Shown here one piece after another: positions 15,694 through 22,994 of a stretch of 30,257 nucleotides of DNA (the stretch's first letter is position 1; the number at the start of each line of letters is the position of its first letter). Both the position numbers and the translations under genes were made by a program. Source of the DNA: Lachnospiraceae bacterium (lineage in GTDB: Bacteria; Bacillota_A; Clostridia; Lachnospirales; Lachnospiraceae); contig JAGBNT010000075.1 of NCBI GenBank assembly GCA_017634255.1, positions 1-30,257 on the forward strand, given 5' to 3'. Under the pieces are notes generated by a model. That model was not told where the DNA came from. It did no database searches and was given only the letters and a program-made list of their open reading frames with translations.

Positions 15694-17133
15694 ATGAAAA
15701 AAGCAGTAAGGATGATGATTTCACTGGCTCTTACGGCTACCATGGCGATCTCCATGACAGCCTGTGGTTCTTCAGCGGCGGCTCCTGCAGCAGCGGATAC
15801 AGCGGCTCCGGCGGCTGAAACCACTGAGACAGCGGACAGCGGTGCAGCACAAGAAGCGGCTCCGGCAGCCGATACGGCAGCTACAGGCGGGTCTACGGGT
15901 AAGGTTTTCAATATCTATTGTTGGAACGAGGAGTTCAAGTCAAGGGTAGAAGCACATTATCCCGGTTATGAGACGGTTGACGCTACAACCGGAAAGATCG
16001 GCGATCTGACTGTTAAGTGGGTGATCACCCCCAACCAGAACAATGCGTACCAGAATTTCCTGGATGAGTCCCTTTTAAATCAGGAAAATGCAGCTCCCGA
16101 CGACAGGATAGACATGTTCCTTATCGAGGCTGACTACGCACTTAAATATGTAGACACTGAGTACACTCTTCCTGTAAAGGATCTTGGGATTACTGATGAT
16201 GAGCTTGCAAACCAGTACAAGTATACAAAGGATATCGTTACGGACTCCAACGGAGTGCTCAAGGGCGTTTCATGGCAGGGTTGTCCCGGCGTCATGATCT
16301 ATAACCGTGAGGCTGCAAAGGAGATCTTCGGTTCTGACGATCCCGAAACAGTTCAGGCAAAGGTTAAGGATTGGGATACCTACAATGCTACCGCAAAGGA
16401 AGTAAAGGCAAAGGGCTACAGCATGACTGCATCCTTCTGCGATCCATATCGTGTGTTCTCAAATAACGTTTCCGGTCCCTGGGTACAGGACGGCAAGATC
16501 GTTATAGATGATAATATCAAGAAGTGGATGGATTATTCCAAAGAGTGGGTAGACGCGGGGGAGACTGCCACCTACGAACTTTGGGACTCCAATACCTGGG
16601 CAAAGGGCTTCTATCCTGAAGGCAAGGTATTCTGCTACTTCGGACCCGCCTGGTTCATTGATTTCTCAATGTCTGCTGATGATGAGGCTTCTATCGCACA
16701 TGCAGGCGGATGGGGAGCCTGTGAAGGACCTCAGGGCTATTTCTGGGGCGGCACATGGATCTGCGGCTGCAGCTATTCCGACAATCAGGATGTTGTAGCT
16801 GATATCATGCGCCAGATGACCACTAATGAAGAGGTCATGACCGAGATAGTTAAGGAAGATAACGATTTCGTTAACAACAAGCCGGCTATGGAGGCTATGG
16901 CTGCTGATCCCAACTATAAGAATGCGGTTCTCGGCGGACAGAATCCTCTGCCTATGTTCTGCGCAGGCGCTGACAAGATCGACCTTTCGAACCTTTCGCA
17001 GTATGACCAGACCTGTAACGAGGAGCTGCAGAATGCGATGCGTAACTACCTGAACGGCAACAGTACTCTTGACGAGGCGCTGAACCTCTTCTACACGGCG
17101 GTTGAGGAGAAGCATCCCGAATTAACGCACTGA
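15694..17133 (+). CDS. Sugar ABC transporter substrate-binding lipoprotein
   Basis: A 479-residue extracellular solute-binding protein. Residues 1-24 are a lipoprotein signal peptide (MKKAVRMMISLALTATMAI) with lipobox SMTAC and lipidated Cys24. An Ala/Thr/Glu-rich flexible linker (~25-69) follows, then the binding domain starting VFNIYCWNEEFKSRVEAHYP. Tryptophan-rich stretches (CYFGPAWFIDF; YFWGGTWICGC) suit stacking against sugars. The chosen ATG follows GGAGG (15681-15685); an earlier in-frame ATG at 15679 overlaps that site and is not the start. Genes for two permeases follow. Genomic context with GH94 and GH1 points to cellobiose or short beta-glucans as ligand, by inference. Confidence 0.92.
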   Translation: MKKAVRMMISLALTATMAISMTACGSSAAAPAAADTAAPAAETTETADSGAAQEAAPAADTAATGGSTGKVFNIYCWNEEFKSRVEAHYPGYETVDATTGKIGDLTVKWVITPNQNNAYQNFLDESLLNQENAAPDDRIDMFLIEADYALKYVDTEYTLPVKDLGITDDELANQYKYTKDIVTDSNGVLKGVSWQGCPGVMIYNREAAKEIFGSDDPETVQAKVKDWDTYNATAKEVKAKGYSMTASFCDPYRVFSNNVSGPWVQDGKIVIDDNIKKWMDYSKEWVDAGETATYELWDSNTWAKGFYPEGKVFCYFGPAWFIDFSMSADDEASIAHAGGWGACEGPQGYFWGGTWICGCSYSDNQDVVADIMRQMTTNEEVMTEIVKEDNDFVNNKPAMEAMAADPNYKNAVLGGQNPLPMFCAGADKIDLSNLSQYDQTCNEELQNAMRNYLNGNSTLDEALNLFYTAVEEKHPELTH

Positions 17134-17166
17134 CCGGAGTAATAATATCACGTGTTATTAGACAAC

Positions 17167-17197
17167 CCCGGGGCTGCCGCAATCCGGCAGCTCCGGG
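17167..17197 (+). other. GC-rich intercistronic hairpin between binding protein and permease genes
   Basis: CCCGGGGCTGCCG (17167-17179) pairs with CGGCAGCTCCGGG (17185-17197) over 13 bp with one G-U pair and a five-base loop. No U-run follows. Such structures after binding-protein genes usually stabilise the upstream mRNA or partly stop transcription, so that more binding protein than permease is made. Function here is inferred. Confidence 0.65.
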
Positions 17198-17224
17198 AGC
17201 TTGTCAGGGCTTGGAGGAATACAG

Positions 17225-18127
17225 ATGAAAAAGAGTAAGGTCGTACAATATAATAAATGGGGCTATATTTTCCTGATCCCCTTTATAGTGGTTTATTTGA
17301 TATTCCAGTTCGTGCCGCTTGTCAGCACAGTATGGAATTCTCTTTTTGAAAATTACCGTTCGGGTCTTACACAGGTCGGACCTAATTTCGTGGGTCTGGA
17401 AAATTTCAAAAGTATTCTTGCCAATCCTGATCTGTGGCTGTATACGAAAAATACTCTTATCATGTGGATAATCGGCTTTATTCCGCAGATATTGCTTTCG
17501 CTTCTCCTTGGTGCCTGGTTCACCGATCCCTCGCTTAGGTTAAAGGCGCAGGGCTTTTTCAAGACAGTAATATATCTTCCGAATCTTATAATGGCATCGG
17601 CTTTTGCAATGCTGTTCTTTGCCCTCTTTTCGGTAAACGGACCCATAAACTCCATTCTGATGCAGCTGGGAATAGTGGCAGAGCCTTTTAATTTCCTTCA
17701 GAATACGTGGAGTGCCCGCGGGCTGGTCGGGCTGATGAATCTCATTATGTGGTTCGGAAATACTACTATCCTGTTAATGGCGGGAATGTTGGGTATAGAC
17801 CCCTCGCTCTTTGAGGCGGCTCAGGTTGACGGGGCAACCTCCACGCAGATCTTCTTTAAGATAACCCTGCCGCTGCTCCGTCCGATCCTGGTTTATGTGC
17901 TGATAACCTCGCTTATCGGCGGAATACAGATGTTCGATGTGCCCCAGGTTTTGACCAACTCAACCGGAGATCCTATGAGAAGCACCATGACGCTTATCAT
18001 GTATTTGAATAAGCACCTTTACAGTAAGAATTTCGGTATGGGCGGAGCGCTTTCGGTACTCCTGTTTATAATTACCGCGATCTTAAGCCTGCTGGTATAT
18101 AGATTTTCGAACGAAAAAGAAGCGTAA
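17225..18127 (+). CDS. Sugar ABC transporter permease (MalF-type)
   Basis: A 300-residue integral membrane protein with six predicted segments, starting with YNKWGYIFLIPFIVVYLIF. The cytoplasmic EAA loop is present (DPSLFEAAQVDGATSTQIFF) followed by KITLPLLRP, where the transport ATPase docks. The ATG at 17225 has GGAGG seven bases upstream; a longer TTG frame from 17201 lacks a site. It forms the transmembrane channel with the next gene. No ATPase gene is in the cluster; in Firmicutes such importers commonly use a shared MsmK-type ATPase encoded elsewhere. Confidence 0.92.
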   Translation: MKKSKVVQYNKWGYIFLIPFIVVYLIFQFVPLVSTVWNSLFENYRSGLTQVGPNFVGLENFKSILANPDLWLYTKNTLIMWIIGFIPQILLSLLLGAWFTDPSLRLKAQGFFKTVIYLPNLIMASAFAMLFFALFSVNGPINSILMQLGIVAEPFNFLQNTWSARGLVGLMNLIMWFGNTTILLMAGMLGIDPSLFEAAQVDGATSTQIFFKITLPLLRPILVYVLITSLIGGIQMFDVPQVLTNSTGDPMRSTMTLIMYLNKHLYSKNFGMGGALSVLLFIITAILSLLVYRFSNEKEA

Positions 18128-18140
18128 GGGGGGACTTATT

Positions 18141-19004
18141 GTGAATAAGGATGAATATAAGAATGAAGGCGGAATGAGCGTAAAGGCAAGGAGGATCATC
18201 GCGTATATCGTATTGATACTGGTGGCGTTCCTGTGTCTTATATGGTTCTACATACTGTTTATCAATGCCACAAGGTCGCATGCCGAGCTGAACCGCGGCT
18301 TTACACCGCTTCCCAGCACGCACCTTTTGGAGAACTGGACAAACCTTCTGCATGGAACACTTCCTATGTGGAGCGGGCTCTTGAACAGTTTGATCGTTGC
18401 GCTTTTAAGCGCGGCGCTCAGCACATACTTTTCAACGATGACGGCTTACGCTATCCATGCATATGATTTTAAGCTGAAAAAAGTGCTTTTTACCTTTATC
18501 TTAATGATCATGATGATACCGACCCAGGTTACCGCCCTCGGATTTTTGCAGCTGGTTACGAAGATGAAGCTGGAGAACAGCTTTATACCGCTTATCGTAC
18601 CAAGTATCGCAGCGCCCATAACCTTTTTCTATATGAAGCAGTACATGGATTCCACTCTTCCGCTGTCGCTCATTGAAGCGGCAAGGATAGACGGAGCCGG
18701 TGAATTCAGAACCTTTAACACGATAGCGCTTCCGTTGATGAAGCCGGCTATCGCAGTACAGGCAATCTTTACCTTTGTAAGCAGCTGGAACAACTACTTT
18801 GTTCCTTCCCTCATACTGCATGACGACAAGAAAAAGACGCTGCCTATATTGATAGCCCAGCTAAGAAGCGCGGATTTCCTAAAGTTTGATATGGGACAGG
18901 TCTACATTATGATAGCCTTTTCCATATTCCCCGTTATCGTGGTTTACCTTATCCTTTCGAAAAGTATTGTCGGAGGAGTCACCCTGGGAGGCGTTAAGGG
19001 CTGA
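18141..19004 (+). CDS. Sugar ABC transporter permease (MalG-type)
   Basis: A 287-residue membrane protein starting with GTG at 18141, preceded by a GGGGGG purine run 13 bases after the previous stop. It has six predicted membrane segments and the EAA loop LPLSLIEAARIDGAGEFRTF followed by NTIALPLMKP. It pairs with the MalF-type permease and the lipoprotein to import an oligosaccharide. The transcription unit ends at the hairpin terminator 26 bases downstream. Confidence 0.92.
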   Translation: MNKDEYKNEGGMSVKARRIIAYIVLILVAFLCLIWFYILFINATRSHAELNRGFTPLPSTHLLENWTNLLHGTLPMWSGLLNSLIVALLSAALSTYFSTMTAYAIHAYDFKLKKVLFTFILMIMMIPTQVTALGFLQLVTKMKLENSFIPLIVPSIAAPITFFYMKQYMDSTLPLSLIEAARIDGAGEFRTFNTIALPLMKPAIAVQAIFTFVSSWNNYFVPSLILHDDKKKTLPILIAQLRSADFLKFDMGQVYIMIAFSIFPVIVVYLILSKSIVGGVTLGGVKG

Positions 19005-19029
19005 GAAACAGGCTGCTTTGAGTGAAGAT

Positions 19030-19071
19030 GGCACCGTTACTGAGATCTTTAGTACGGTGCCGTTTTTTGTT
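19030..19071 (+). terminator. Intrinsic terminator of the sugar transporter operon
   Basis: GGCACCGTTACT pairs with AGTACGGTGCC (one bulged T), with a nine-base loop, followed by a run of six T, then GTTT. This is a standard rho-independent terminator, placed just after the last permease gene. Confidence 0.9.
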
Positions 19072-19110
19072 TAATAAGAAATTGCTCCGTGTTTCCTATT
19101 AAACAAAAAA
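19063..19110. repeat. 14-bp inverted repeat overlapping the terminator's T-run
   Basis: TTTTTTGTTTAATA (19063-19076) and its exact reverse complement (19097-19110) are separated by 20 bases. The left arm is the T-run of the preceding terminator. The structure could serve as a second, opposite-direction terminator or a pairing element. Confidence 0.6.
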
Positions 19111-19116
19111 GCTCCG

Positions 19117-19146
19117 CGTAAGCGGCAAAAGCTTTTGTCGCTTACG
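19117..19146. repeat. 30-bp near-perfect palindrome
   Basis: CGTAAGCGGCAAAAG is followed directly by CTTTTGTCGCTTACG, which is its reverse complement with one G-U type mismatch. Together with the inverted repeats on either side it forms a dense cluster of secondary structure in a 240-base gap before the phosphatase gene. No gene is seen in this gap. Confidence 0.7.
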
Positions 19147-19221
19147 ATAGAATTGATTTTTACGCAAAGCGTTTATATAATTAGAGGCATTAGGGAAATA
19201 CTGATCAAAGCGTTTCCCGCG

Positions 19222-19262
19222 AGAAATTCGCCGGCGCTTGCGCCTTTCTTATGCGAATTTCT
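19222..19262. repeat. 10-bp inverted repeat with nested GC hairpin before the phosphatase gene
   Basis: AGAAATTCGC (19222-19231) pairs with GCGAATTTCT (19253-19262); the loop contains GGCGCTTGCGCC. The structure ends 50 bases before the TTG start chosen for the phosphatase and would lie in its 5' leader. A control role is possible but unproven. Confidence 0.5.
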
Positions 19263-19312
19263 GCGCATCCTGCCGGGGGCTTCTAAGAAAAGAATGTTTG
19301 TGGGAGAGAATA

Positions 19313-21130
19313 TTGGACAGATCGAAGAGGGTTTCAGGGATCGTAACTCAGATAGGCGGTCCCTTGCTAATATTTTTGATAATACTTATTACTCTGGAAC
19401 AGGTGTTTCTCATAGTTTATTATGCCAGTAATTATTACACGATCCGCAGGGAAAGCTCTCTGGAGTTTATATCCGATGCTTCCAAGGAACTGGAGAACTA
19501 TGCTGCCATAGGCTGGCTCGCGGACTTCTGGCGGGAGCATTACGAGGAGATGGATTTTTGTTATGAGGAGGACGTGCTGCGCGAAAAGGAGCAGGCTTTC
19601 AGCAAAGCTTATACAGGCTCTGAATTGGCTATCAGGATAACTCCCGAGAATATTTCAGCGGAGCCTTATGAAACGCAGCTTCTTTATGCAGAGATATGCT
19701 ATGGGCGGATTTCCAGCTTTCTTGACAGGCTAAAGAATAATTTTAATCCGGTGTATTTATATATGATCGATGTCGTCGGAGATGAAAAGGTATTTCTGCT
19801 CACGGGCGCCAGATCAGGGGAAAAGCGGATAAGCCAGGGGGGAGACCTCTATGAATTGGGAGTAAAGGAGCCGTATGTAAAGGGTGAATTATATGAGCTT
19901 GACCATATAATCGAGAATCATCAGTCAGAAGCGGAATTTGAGGCGATAATGGGAGGAAACGTAGATCAGGGCGGACTGTTTGCGATAGCTCCGGTGCATG
20001 ACAGTAACGAAGATATTGCAATGATCGCTCTAGCCTATTATGATTGGAGATGGTTTTTCTTCCGCGGAACCGGAATGCTGCTCATAGTCGCAATCATCCT
20101 TATATGCGGAGCGATACTTATAAGCATGTGGGTAATGCATCTTATAAGGAAATATGTTGTACTTCCTATAAGTCAGGAGCAGAGTATCTTAAAGGATTTT
20201 TCGGAGACGAAGGATGCAGGACAGGCTGTCAGCAACCTTAACCTGATCCGGTCGGACAATGAAATAGAGGTTCTGGCGAATAATTTTTCGGTGATGATAA
20301 CCGAGATCGATAATTATGTGAAAGACATTCGTCATATGACTGAGGAAAGGCACAGGATGGAGACGGAGCTTTCGCTTGCAAGAACCATCCAGACGGGGAC
20401 GCTTCCTATGGATTTTCCCGCATTTCCGGACAGGAATGAATTTGACATCTATGCGAGTGTCAATCCTGCCAAGGAAACGGGCGGAGATTTTTATGATTTC
20501 TTCTTTATGGATGAGGATCATCTTGCGCTGGTAATAGCGGATGTATCAGGTAAGGGAATGCCGGCGGCGCTCTTTATGATGAGGGCTCTGACATTTATAA
20601 GAACAAGGGCGAAAATGCCCATCGAAAGCCCGGTAGATATTATTTCGGATGTAAATAAATGGCTGTGTGAGAGGAACGAGCAGGCGATGTTCGTTACAGC
20701 GTGGCTGGCAGTGCTGGATGTAAAAACGGGAAAGGGCATCGAGGTAAATGCCGGGCATGAGGATCCGGTGATAAAGAGAGCAGGAGGACAATACGAGCTG
20801 ATAGAGTACGAGCACTCTTCGGTACTGGCTATAATAGAGGATATGCAGTTTAAGGAGCATCCCTTTGAGCTGCATCCCGGCGACAGCCTGGTGGTATATA
20901 CCGATGGGGTTCCTGAGAGCAATAATATTGCGGAGGAGATGTACACCACAAACCGGCTGCTGGAGGTGTTAAACAGGAACCGGGATGCCTCTATGGAGGG
21001 GCTGGTTACAGAGGTGATAAGGGATTTAAGAAGCTTTTCAGCCGGAGTTCCGCAGTTCGATGACATTACCGTAATGGGGCTTGATTATTATGGACCTGCG
21101 GGTTCCGACATAAATATGAAAAAAGGGTGA
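19313..21130 (+). CDS. Membrane-anchored RsbU/SpoIIE-type PP2C serine phosphatase
   Basis: About 605 residues. A first membrane segment (PLLIFLIILITLEQVFLIV, ~17-35), an extracytoplasmic sensor region of ~215 residues, a second segment (GMLLIVAIILICGAILISMW, ~255-275), and a HAMP-like linker with a helix METELSLARTIQTGTLP lead to a PP2C domain (~345-590). Metal-binding motifs GGDFYDFF (~390), ADVSGKGMPAALF (~407) and FDDITVM (~581) are present, so it should be active. Such enzymes normally dephosphorylate anti-anti-sigma proteins, but no STAS or anti-sigma gene is nearby. The TTG at 19313 is chosen because GGGAGAG precedes it; the frame is open back to a TTG at 19238 that has no site. It heads a probable operon to 27032. 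Confidence 0.82.
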   Translation: MDRSKRVSGIVTQIGGPLLIFLIILITLEQVFLIVYYASNYYTIRRESSLEFISDASKELENYAAIGWLADFWREHYEEMDFCYEEDVLREKEQAFSKAYTGSELAIRITPENISAEPYETQLLYAEICYGRISSFLDRLKNNFNPVYLYMIDVVGDEKVFLLTGARSGEKRISQGGDLYELGVKEPYVKGELYELDHIIENHQSEAEFEAIMGGNVDQGGLFAIAPVHDSNEDIAMIALAYYDWRWFFFRGTGMLLIVAIILICGAILISMWVMHLIRKYVVLPISQEQSILKDFSETKDAGQAVSNLNLIRSDNEIEVLANNFSVMITEIDNYVKDIRHMTEERHRMETELSLARTIQTGTLPMDFPAFPDRNEFDIYASVNPAKETGGDFYDFFFMDEDHLALVIADVSGKGMPAALFMMRALTFIRTRAKMPIESPVDIISDVNKWLCERNEQAMFVTAWLAVLDVKTGKGIEVNAGHEDPVIKRAGGQYELIEYEHSSVLAIIEDMQFKEHPFELHPGDSLVVYTDGVPESNNIAEEMYTTNRLLEVLNRNRDASMEGLVTEVIRDLRSFSAGVPQFDDITVMGLDYYGPAGSDINMKKG

Positions 21131-21175
21131 TGAAGCGCAATAAAGCGGCGTCGCCAAAGTACAACAGGTGTTATT

Positions 21176-22177
21176 ATGAATGAAACGTTTGAAAATGAAC
21201 AATACACTCGCCGGATGATCTCTAAGCTGGCTTTCGGCATGCTTGCGGGAGCCTTGATGATACAGGTTGCGGCGGTTGTCCTGAACCTGGTTCTTCCGAT
21301 GTTCAATGGGCTGCTGCTGATGGATACCAATTCGGATATCATTCTTTCGGCGGTATGCGTCTACTGCGTGGGTCTGCCCTTAGCTTATCTGATATTAAAG
21401 GATATGAGGCACGTTCATCCGCATAAAAACAAGATAGGCGTCGGTCAATTTTTTAAGCTGTTTGCCGTGAGCTATGCGCTGGCATACGTAAGCAATATTT
21501 TGGGAACAGTTGTTATTACAATTTTGAGCGTCATTAAGGGCGCACCGATTGAAAATAATGTATTTGATGCGGTGATGAATACGGATATAGTGACCGAGCT
21601 GATCTTCATGGTGATCCTGGCACCGGTGGTCGAGGAACTGGTGTTCAGAAAGCTGATAATAGACAGGACACTGATCCTTGGAGACAGGACGGCAATATTT
21701 ATCTCAGCGCTGTGTTTCGGGCTTTTTCACGGCAATCTCAGCCAGTTCATCTATGCATTTATGCTGGGGATGATATTCGGTTATATTTATATAAGGACAG
21801 GAAATATCCTTATTACGATAGGGCTGCATGGGATGATGAATCTTCTGGGTTCTGTAGTGGCGTCGTCGCTGCTTAAGATGATAGATCTGGAAAAATTTCT
21901 GGATATTTATGAAAGCGGCGATATCAATGAGCTTTTGATGTTTTTTGCCGATAATTCAGCGGGGATGATAATATTTTCCATATACGGGACGCTGATATTC
22001 GCAGTGGTCATCCTGGGTCTCGTATTTTTCTTTATGAATGTGAGACGCCTTACTCTCTATGAGGGCGAAATCGTTATACCCAGGGAGAGCTTTTTTAAGA
22101 CTACCTTATCGAACCCCGGAATGATATTTTTTATAGTATTTTTTATAATTTTGATGATATTGCAGATAATAAAGTAA
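21176..22177 (+). CDS. CPBP-family intramembrane metalloprotease (Abi/Rce1-like)
   Basis: A 333-residue protein with about eight membrane segments. It carries the CPBP motifs: EELVFR (E153, E154, R158), FGLFH (F181, H185) and HGMMN (H218, N222), which form the putative metal site of this family. Rce1 relatives cleave CAAX proteins in eukaryotes; bacterial members act in bacteriocin immunity, peptide processing or unknown roles. The ATG has only a weak AGGTG site, 45 bases after the phosphatase. It ends one base before the next ATG, so the two genes are coupled. The C-terminus adds two further membrane segments after a ~50-residue loop. Confidence 0.87.
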   Translation: MNETFENEQYTRRMISKLAFGMLAGALMIQVAAVVLNLVLPMFNGLLLMDTNSDIILSAVCVYCVGLPLAYLILKDMRHVHPHKNKIGVGQFFKLFAVSYALAYVSNILGTVVITILSVIKGAPIENNVFDAVMNTDIVTELIFMVILAPVVEELVFRKLIIDRTLILGDRTAIFISALCFGLFHGNLSQFIYAFMLGMIFGYIYIRTGNILITIGLHGMMNLLGSVVASSLLKMIDLEKFLDIYESGDINELLMFFADNSAGMIIFSIYGTLIFAVVILGLVFFFMNVRRLTLYEGEIVIPRESFFKTTLSNPGMIFFIVFFIILMILQIIK

Positions 22178-22178
22178 A

Positions 22179-22994
22179 ATGTGGGATAAAGATCAGCTCA
22201 GGGCGATGCATTGGGACAAGCCCGACGAAAAGGTCATAGCGAAGGCAAGCAGCTTTATTAAGGGAGAATATGACGCAGGGGCGTTTAAGCTTCCCTACAG
22301 GCTGTTTGTGCCTGCACTTAAGGTAAAGGTGCCGATGGTAATCTATCTTCACGGCGCTGACGACAGATGGGATGATAATGCCTATCACCTTACGCACCAC
22401 GAAAATGCCTGTATTTTTGCAATGGATAAATGGCAGGTAAGGCATCCCTGCTATATTCTTGCACCACACTGTCCCGAGAAGAAATTCTGGGAGCAGGACG
22501 ATATGAAGCCCGCATTAAAGGGGCTGTTTGATGAGATATTGAAAAAATACACCTTTGCGGATCCCCGGAGGGTATTGATCTTCGGAAACAGCATGGGAGG
22601 GGTGGGGACACTTGCCATGATAAAGGAATATCCGGGATATTTCAGCCGTGCTCTGGCAATATGCGGAGCTACGGTAAATCAGGGACTGGAGGCTTTCGAC
22701 GATATTCCACTTTGTCTCGTCCATTCGGAGGACGATAAGATCGTTAAGCCCGGACAGTATTATACCCTGACGGGACAGGAGCTTCTGGGTTCCTTCGCCC
22801 TGTATGATAAGCTTAAAGGGAATGGGAAAAAGGATATCTATCTGAAAAAATATCCTGCCGGCTCGCTTATGAAGGAATACGATATACATCCCCACTGCTC
22901 ATGGTATCCTGCCCTGAGAGATGAGGAGGTTAAAAAGCTGTTTTTCGGGACAGATGGAACCCGCGAGGATAAAAAGGGTTTTCCGGGAAATTAA
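22179..22994 (+). CDS. Alpha/beta hydrolase (esterase/prolyl-oligopeptidase-like)
   Basis: A 271-residue cytoplasmic alpha/beta hydrolase without signal peptide. The oxyanion segment VIYLHGADDRWDDN (~54-68) is followed by the nucleophile elbow GNSMGG with Ser138, an acid candidate in VHSEDDK (Asp185/186), and the histidine in HPHCSW (His239). The pattern matches phospholipase/carboxylesterase and dienelactone-hydrolase-type enzymes acting on small acyl esters. The substrate is unknown. The ATG directly follows the stop of the CPBP gene, and the HypF gene begins immediately after this stop. Confidence 0.85.
   Translation: MWDKDQLRAMHWDKPDEKVIAKASSFIKGEYDAGAFKLPYRLFVPALKVKVPMVIYLHGADDRWDDNAYHLTHHENACIFAMDKWQVRHPCYILAPHCPEKKFWEQDDMKPALKGLFDEILKKYTFADPRRVLIFGNSMGGVGTLAMIKEYPGYFSRALAICGATVNQGLEAFDDIPLCLVHSEDDKIVKPGQYYTLTGQELLGSFALYDKLKGNGKKDIYLKKYPAGSLMKEYDIHPHCSWYPALRDEEVKKLFFGTDGTREDKKGFPGN

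Noticed and set aside
16666..17115. Minus-strand open frame of 149 codons inside the binding-protein gene
   Set aside because: It is antisense to a clear lipoprotein frame and has no start signal.
19135..19431. Open frame of 98 codons through the inverted-repeat region
   Set aside because: No ribosome-binding site, crosses the hairpins, and overlaps the phosphatase gene in another frame; protein has no recognisable features.
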